A stretch of 64,000 nucleotides of DNA, taken from contig CAVZVW010000005.1 of assembly GCA_963778845.1 (NCBI GenBank), positions 62,001 through 126,000 of the forward strand, read 5' to 3'. Source of the DNA: CAVZVW01 sp963778845. Lineage in GTDB: Bacteria > Actinomycetota > Actinomycetes > Actinomycetales > Kineosporiaceae. The stretch's first letter is position 1. Each line of letters begins with the position of its first letter. A model generated the notes under the pieces. That model was not told the DNA's origin. It saw nothing but the letters and a program-made list of their open reading frames with translations, and did no database searches. Positions 58,222 through 64,000 of this stretch are shown here, piece after piece. The position numbers were made by a program, and so were the translations under genes.

Positions 58222-59247
58222 TCAGTCGACCAGCGACCGGCCGGTCAGGCGCAGGAAGACGTCCTCCAGGGTCGACCGGCGCGCCAGGACCGAGATCGGG
58301 CGCAGCCCTCGCTCATGGACCGCCGCGGCCGCCGCATCGCCGTCGTCGGTGTAGATCAGCAGCCGGTCCGGAAGCACCTCGACACGCTGCCCGAGACCCT
58401 GCACGGCGGGCGCGTGACTGGCGTGGTCCTCGTCGGCGAAGCGCAGCTCCAGCACCTCGCGGGTGGACCACTCCTCGATCAGCGACCGCGGCGTCCCCTG
58501 CGCGACGATGCGCCCGCCGTCCATCACCACGAGGCGGTCGCACAGCTGCTCGGCCTCGTCCATGTAGTGGGTGGTGAGCACGAGGGTCACGCCCTGCTTC
58601 TTGAGCCGGAAGAGGCGGTCCCACAGCACGTGCCTGGCCTGGGGGTCCAGGCCGGTGGTGGGTTCGTCGAGAAGGAGGATCTCCGGGTCGTTCACCAATG
58701 ACCGCGCGATGGTGAGGCGCCTCTTCATGCCGCCGGAGAGGGGCTCCACCTTCGCCTCGGCCCGGTCCACGAGCTGGGCGAACTCGAGCAGCTCGGCGGC
58801 CTTCGCCCGCGCCGCCGGCCGCGAGAGGCCGAAGTACCGGGCATAGATCACGAGGTTCTCGCGAACCGTGAGCTCCTCGTCGAGGGTGTCCCGCTGCGGG
58901 ACGACGCCCAGCCGCGCCCGGATCCGCGGCCCATCGGTCGTGGGGTCCAGTCCGAGGACCCTCAGGTCGCCCGAGGTCGGTGGCGAGACACACCCGATCA
59001 TGCGCATGGTCGAGGACTTGCCTGCGCCGTTGGGCCCGAGGAACCCGAACGCCTCCCCGCGGTGCACGTCCACGTCGATCCCGTCGACCGCCGTGAACTC
59101 GCCGAACCGCTTCGTGAGTCCTCGGGCTGCGATCAGCGCGCTGCTCGGCTCGGCGCCGCCGGCACCCCCGGCACCCCCGGCATCGTCGAGGGCCGGCGTC
59201 CGGCCCTCGAGCCTCCTCGGTGCGGCCGCCTCCCCGCCCGTCCTCAC
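58222..59247 (-). CDS. ABC transporter ATP-binding protein (DrrA-like exporter)
   Basis: The product is 341 residues from GTG 59247. After an Ala/Gly-rich tail of about 35 residues, the ABC domain starts at AARGLTKRFGEFTAVDG. Walker A is GPNGAGKSST, the signature is LSGGMKRRL, and Walker B is ILLLDEPTTGLD with the switch His (TTHYMDEAE). The C-terminal domain is that of drug-resistance or NodI-type ATPases. It is intact, whereas both of its permeases are frameshifted. A TAGGGT box lies 8 nt before the start, with no ribosome site. Confidence 0.92.
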   Translation of the reverse strand: MRTGGEAAAPRRLEGRTPALDDAGGAGGAGGAEPSSALIAARGLTKRFGEFTAVDGIDVDVHRGEAFGFLGPNGAGKSSTMRMIGCVSPPTSGDLRVLGLDPTTDGPRIRARLGVVPQRDTLDEELTVRENLVIYARYFGLSRPAARAKAAELLEFAQLVDRAEAKVEPLSGGMKRRLTIARSLVNDPEILLLDEPTTGLDPQARHVLWDRLFRLKKQGVTLVLTTHYMDEAEQLCDRLVVMDGGRIVAQGTPRSLIEEWSTREVLELRFADEDHASHAPAVQGLGQRVEVLPDRLLIYTDDGDAAAAAVHERGLRPISVLARRSTLEDVFLRLTGRSLVD

Positions 59248-59255
59248 GTCCAAGG

Positions 59256-59261
59256 ACCCTA
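59256..59261 (-). promoter_or_regulatory. Putative -10 box of a leaderless promoter (second ABC ATPase)
   Basis: TAGGGT on the minus strand is followed by eight bases and the GTG at 59247. No ribosome site lies between. Confidence 0.4.
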
Positions 59262-59306
59262 GCCGCCCTGTGCGACGGCGGCCCAGCGGGTTTCCGCTCC
59301 CTCGCC

Positions 59307-59540
59307 TCACCGGGCGGGGCGCCGTCCCGGCGCCTGCCCGCGACCCCAGCGGCGCTCGTGCGGCACGTCGAGGTCGTCGCACAGCGCCGCCCAGACCTGC
59401 CTGAGCGGGGCCCCCGCGTCGATGCCCTGCTGAGCCGTGCGAGACCCGAGCGCCAGCAGGACGTGGTCGTGGACGAGCGCCCGGCCGTGCGCAGGGCCGA
59501 ACTCCTCGTCGACGAGGTCCCAGAACTCGCTGTGGCGCAC
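59307..59540 (-). CDS. DUF3046 protein
   Basis: The product is 77 residues from a GTG at 59540. It shows the DUF3046 pattern RHSEFWDLVDEEFGPAHGRALVHDHVL with GAPLRQVWAALCDDLDVP. These small proteins sit beside recA/recX and lhr in many actinobacteria and have no assigned function. The start has no clear ribosome site. It is divergent from lhr with about 88 bp between the starts. Confidence 0.82.
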   Translation of the reverse strand: MRHSEFWDLVDEEFGPAHGRALVHDHVLLALGSRTAQQGIDAGAPLRQVWAALCDDLDVPHERRWGRGQAPGRRPAR

Positions 59541-59628
59541 CCTCGAGGATCGCACGCAGCGGCGGCGGCGGACGCGGCAGTCGCCTGCGACGTCGCCGCC
59601 TGTCGGAGGCCGGGGCCACAATCACCAC

Positions 59629-62600
59629 GTGACTGTTCGAGGGCGCCCGGACCCGGCCGACGTGCCGGACGGGCAGGTGCGCTCGCCCGAGCCGGTCGCC
59701 CACGCGCCGGGTCGGCACGCCGGCGCGCCCGGACCGGGCGGCGAGGAGGTCCTCGGCCGGTTCTCCGAGGCCACCAGGGCGTGGTTCACGGGCGCCTTCG
59801 AGGCTCCGACGCCGGCTCAGGTCGGCACCTGGGACGCCGTCAGCCAGGGGCGCCACGCCCTCGTCGTCGCCCCGACGGGTTCGGGCAAGACGCTCGCCGC
59901 GTTCCTGTGGGCGCTGGACCTGCTGGCCACGCAGCCTCCCGCGGTCGACCCCCGCGGGCGCTGCCGGGTGCTGTACGTCTCACCCCTGAAGGCACTCGCG
60001 GTCGACGTCGAACGGAACCTGCGCTCCCCCCTCACGGGCATCCGCCAGGCCGCGACGCGCCTGGGGCTGCCGGTGCCCGACGTGCGGGTCGCCGTGCGGT
60101 CCGGCGACACCGCGGCCGCCGAGCGCAGGGCCATGGCGCGCACACCCCCCGACATCCTGATCACCACGCCTGAGTCCCTGTTCCTGCTGCTCACCTCGCA
60201 GGCTCGCGAGGCGCTGCGCGGCGTCCGCACCGTCATCCTCGACGAGGTGCACGTGCTGGCCGGGTCCAAGCGCGGCGCCCACCTGGCACTGAGCCTGGAA
60301 CGCCTGGCCGCTTTCGTCGAGGCACCGATCCAGCGCATCGGCCTGTCAGCGACGGTGCGCCCGGTCGACGAGGTCGCGCGCTGGCTCGGCGGGGCCGAGG
60401 CCGGCGCCGTGCGGGTGGTGCAACCGCCGTCGCAGAAGCGGTTCGACCTGCGCGTGGTCGTGCCGGTGCCGGACATGGCCGACCCGGGCGCCGTGCCGCG
60501 AGGCGGCGAACCGGCGGCCACCGAGCCCGACCTCAGCGGCCCCGCAGCGGCCGCCCTACGGGGTCCGTCCATCTGGCGGCACGTCGAGGAGCAGGTGGTC
60601 GACCTCGTCGCGCAGCACCACTCCACGCTGGTCTTCGCGAACTCGCGGCGCCTCGCGGAGCGGCTGACGGCCAGGCTCAACGAGATCTGGGCCGAACGGA
60701 CGGCCGGGCTCGACGGGGCCGCCCTGCCCGACCCCGGGTCCGTGGTTCCCGCGGACATGATGGGGCAGGCGGGCGCGACACTCGGCGTGCCCTCGGTGCT
60801 GGCCCGGGCGCACCACGGTTCGGTCAGCAAGGAGCAGCGCGCCTTGATCGAGGGTGAGCTCAAGGCCGGGCGGCTGCCGGCCGTCGTGGCGACGTCGAGC
60901 CTCGAGCTGGGCATCGACATGGGTGCCGTCGACCTGGTGGTCCAGGTCGAGTCGCCCCCGAGCGTCGCCAGCGGTCTGCAGCGGGTGGGGCGGGCGGGGC
61001 ACCAGGTCGGGGCGGTCTCGCGCGGCGTGCTCTTCCCGAAGTTCCGAGCCGACCTGGTGCAGACGGCCGTCGTCGTCGAGCGCATGCGCGAGGGGCTGAT
61101 CGAGACCCTCCGCGTGCCTGCGACGCCGCTCGACGTGCTGGCGCAGCAGGTGGTCGCGATGGCCGCCATGGACAGCTGGCGCGTCGACGACCTGGAGGCA
61201 GCCGTGCGCCGGGCGGCGCCCTTCGCGACCCTCACCCGCGGGGTCCTCGAGGCGGTCCTCGACATGCTCTCCGGCCGCTACCCCAGCGACGAGTTCGCCG
61301 AGCTTCGCCCGCGGATCGTCTGGGACCGGCATGCCGGGACCATCGGCGGCCGCCCGGGGGCCCAGCACCTGGCGGTGACCAGCGGCGGCACCATCCCCGA
61401 CCGCGGCCTGTTCGGCGTCTTCCTCGCCGGCGGCGACGAGGCCCGGCGCGGGGCGGGGCGGCGGGTCGGCGAGCTCGACGAGGAGATGGTGTACGAGTCC
61501 CGTGTCGGTGACGTCTTCACGCTCGGCTCGTCGTCGTGGCGGATTGCCGAGATCACTCACGACCGTGTGCTCGTCACACCGGCGCCGGGTCAGCCGGGCC
61601 GCCTGCCCTTCTGGAAGGGTGACGCCCTCGGTCGCCCCGCCGAGCTCGGCCGGGCGCTGGGAGCCTTCGTGCGCGAGGTGCTCGCGGCGGACGACGAGGA
61701 CGCCCGGGCCCGCGTCGCCCGGGCTGGCCTGGACACGTGGGCCGCAGACAACCTGCTGACCTACCTGCGTGAGCAGCGCTCGGCGACTCGGCACGTGCCC
61801 GACGACCGCACCCTCGTCGTCGAGCGCTTCCGTGACGAGCTCGGCGACTGGCGCGTCGTCGTGCACTCCCCCTTCGGCGGGCAGGTGCACGCACCGTGGG
61901 CGCTGACGATGGCCGCCCGGCTGCGCGAGCGCTTCGGGGTCGAGGTGCAGGCCATGCACGCCGACGACGGGATCGTGCTGCGGCTGCCCGACGTCGAGAC
62001 CCCCGACGGCCGCGCCCCCGACGTCGCCGACCTCATCGCGCTGGAACCGGAGGACGTCGAGCCTCTCGTCACGGCCGAGCTCGGCGGTTCGGCACTGTTC
62101 GCGGCCCGCTTCCGGGAGTGCGCAGGGCGGGCGTTGCTGCTGCCACGAAGGCGACCGGGCCAGCGCCAACCCCTCTGGCAGCAACGCCAGCGCTCGGCCC
62201 AGCTCCTGGAGGTGGCCAGCCGGTACGGCAGCTTCCCGATCGTGCTCGAGACGGTTCGCGAGTGCCTGCAGGACGTCTTCGACGTCCCCGGCCTCGTCAC
62301 CCTGATGCGCGACATCGCCGCCCGCCGGGTGAGCATCATCGAGGTCGAGACCACACAGCCCTCTCCCTTCGCCCGCAGCCTGCTCTTCGGGTACGTCGCG
62401 CAGTTCCTGTACGAGGGCGACTCGCCACTGGCCGAGAGGCGCGCTGCCGCCCTCTCCCTCGACCCCGCCCTGCTCGCCGAGCTGCTCGGGCGCGGGGAGG
62501 CCGCAGCACTGCGCGACCTGCTCGACCCCGAGGCACTCATGCGCACGGAGGCCGAGCTGCAGCGGCTGACGCCGAACCGTCGAGCCAGGGATGTCGAAGC

Positions 62601-64000
62601 GGTCGCGGACCTGCTGCGCATCCTCGGGCCGCTGACGAGCCTCGAGGTCGCCGCACGCTGCACCGGGCCGACCGGTGACCCCGAGGCCGGCGCAAGCCTG
62701 CCCGAGGCGGTCGACCGGCTGGAGGCCCTTCTGGCCGCACGCAGGGTGATCCGGGTGCGCGTCGCCGGTGAGGACCGATGGGCCGCCGTCGAGGACGCCG
62801 CCCGCTTGCGGGACGCCCTCGGCACCGCACTTCCGGTCGGCGTCGCGGAGGCCTTCACCGAACCCGTGGCGGACCCCCTCGGCGACCTGGCATCGCGGTA
62901 CGCCCGCACGCACGGGCCGTTCACCGCTGCCGAGGTGGCCGGCCGCCTCGGCATCGGCACGGCCGTGGCGCACGACGCCCTGCGCCGGCTGGTTGCCGCC
63001 GGACGCCTCGTCGAGGGCGAGCTGCGTCCCGCCGGCGTGGGCCCCGTGACCGGCCCGACCGGTGGCCGACCGGCGTGGGCCCCGTGGCCGGCCCGACGGG
63101 CGCTGCGGAGTTCTGCGACCCGGAGGTGCTGCGGACCATTCGCCGCCGCTCACTCGCGGCACTGCGGGCCGAGGTAGAACCCGTGCCGCCCGCTGACCTG
63201 GCCAGGTTCCTTCCCGCTTGGCAGGGCGTCGGCGGGACGGCGCGCGGGGTGGACGGCGTCCTTCGCGTCGTCGAGCAGCTCGCCGGTGCGTGGCTGCCCG
63301 CGAGCGCCCTGGAGAGCCTGGTGCTGCCCTCACGGGTCCCGGGCTACACCCCCGGCCTGCTCGACGAGCTCACAGCCGCAGGTGAGGTGGTGTGGTCAGG
63401 GCACGGAATGCTGCCTGGCGACGACGGCTGGGTGGCGCTGCACCCGACCGACCTCGCACCGCTGACCCTTCCCATGCCGACTCCCATGCCGACGCCCATG
63501 CCGACGCCGGCCGAGGGTGTCCCCGCCACCGCCGACCCGCACACTCTCGCCAGCCCCTCCGCGACCACGGGGTTGCATGTCGCGGTCCTGGAAGCCCTGG
63601 CAGGCGGCGGTGCCTACTTCTTCCGCGCACTCAGCGACGCCGTGGGCGGCCCGACGGACGCCGACCTCGTCGCCGTGCTATGGGACCTCGTGTGGGCCGG
63701 CCACCTCACGAACGACACGCTCGCACCCCTGCGCTCGCTCCTGGCGGGCGGCCGAACCGCCCACCGCGCTCGGCCCACGGCACCGCGCGCCCGGTATGCG
63801 ACGGGCTACGGAGGGCCGGGGTCCATCGCCGCGCCGGGGCTGGGTGCCGTGCGGGCGGCACGGCGGGCGGCCGGTCGGCCGGCGCTGCCCTCACGGCAGG
63901 GACCACCGGTCGTGGCCGGTCGGTGGTCCCTGCTGCCGGGGCGCGAGACCGACGCCACCGTCCGCGCCCACGCCGCGGCGGAGGTGCTGCTGGAGCGCCA
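59629..64000 (+). pseudogene. lhr: Lhr-type ATP-dependent helicase, frameshifted and truncated by the window end
   Basis: The intact part covers residues 1-1165 or so. Walker A is APTGSGKTLAAF, the DEVH box is VILDEVHVLAG, motif III is IGLSATVRP, and motif VI is SGLQRVGRAGHQVGA. A long WH/Lhr C-terminal region follows (to about 63060). A 38-bp near-duplication at 63032-63107 then shifts the frame by +2, so one frame stops at 63177. The other frame continues without a stop to the window end (FCDPEVLRTIRRRSLAALRAEVEPVPPADL), including a PMPT repeat (63473-63510). Lhr repairs or restarts DNA in actinobacteria. It is either truncated or carries a sequence error. Confidence 0.85.
63032..63107. repeat. 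38-bp imperfect tandem duplication within lhr
   Basis: The first 29 bases of 63032-63069 recur from 63070 with one or two mismatches, offset by exactly 38 bp, which is not a multiple of three. It begins at CCGGCGTGGGCCCCGTG. Removing one copy restores the lhr frame. Confidence 0.85.

Noticed and set aside
59621..59640. Possible SOS box at the lhr start (half-site GTTCGA)
   Set aside because: Only one half matches; the GAAC half is missing.
60556..63333. Long minus-strand open frame across lhr
   Set aside because: It is the antisense shadow of a strongly conserved helicase.
1..64000. CRISPR array, tRNA or rRNA genes, prophage
   Set aside because: No spacer-like repeat array, cloverleaf sequence, rRNA segment or phage structural gene was found on reading both strands.

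Overview
The window is about 70% GC or more, densely packed with genes, and uses GTG starts freely. Its gene set is that of an actinomycete (Actinomycetia): lexA/nrdR/nrdJ, recA/recX/miaB, miaA/dapF/hflX, DUF3046, korAB, TraR/DksA-type and DUF3516-helicase genes. The order lhr, recA, recX, miaB, miaA, dapF, hflX, dinG, lexA, nrdR, nrdJ follows the usual actinobacterial chromosomal layout, so this is core chromosome and not a plasmid or phage. The genus cannot be fixed from the sequence alone. No rRNA, tRNA, CRISPR array or intact insertion sequence was found.

Layout. 0-10.5 kb: a PadR regulator with a glycine/proline-rich linker, a phosphoribosyltransferase, an ABC-2 exporter (ATPase plus two permeases), a class B penicillin-binding protein, a TipAS-type MerR regulator, a CorA-like channel, an AlkD-like protein, an SRPBCC protein and a membrane protein. 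10.7-18.6 kb: a GNAT acetyltransferase, an AI-2E family membrane protein, a small Cys-rich protein, a heterodimeric ABC exporter, a secreted PepSY protein, and a 59-residue gene divergent from a permuted-papain-like enzyme. 18.8-23.3 kb: the korAB 2-oxoacid:ferredoxin oxidoreductase, a META-domain lipoprotein and a cupin. 23.5-26.3 kb is the most accessory-looking stretch: an HTH-nucleotidyltransferase (MNT) gene, a frameshifted HEPN partner, an unassigned helical-repeat protein, and an AT-richer repeat cluster.

26.3-38 kb: B12-dependent ribonucleotide reductase (nrdJ) with its repressor nrdR; lexA divergent from a membrane-anchored LysM gene, with three SOS boxes between them; an ACP-like protein without the phosphopantetheine serine; a PLP enzyme; DinG; a HATPase-MetOD1 protein; and a PfkB kinase. 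38-49.4 kb: a DUF3516 helicase, a methyltransferase, a TraR/DksA zinc finger protein, a CocE hydrolase, HflX, an RsmC-like methyltransferase, DapF, MiaA and a LigB-like protein. 49.4-64 kb: a large LuxR-type regulator, a small protein, MiaB, RecX, RecA with its own SOS box, a second ABC exporter whose two permease genes are both frameshifted, DUF3046, and a large Lhr helicase frameshifted by a 38-bp duplication and running off the window.

Themes. (1) DNA damage: LexA, RecA, RecX, DinG, Lhr and an SOS-linked LysM protein that is a candidate cell-division brake. (2) Nucleotide and translation maintenance: NrdR/NrdJ, MiaA, MiaB, HflX. (3) Efflux: three exporters plus PadR and TipAS regulators. 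(4) At least ten genes share a TANNNT box, most often TAGGCT or TAGCCT, ending 6-8 nt before the start codon with no Shine-Dalgarno sequence, which points to widespread leaderless transcription, including one bidirectional pair on the same nine bases. (5) Five independent small frame disruptions occur in HEPN, two ABC permeases and lhr. They are either real decay or base-level sequence errors, and the raw reads would decide.
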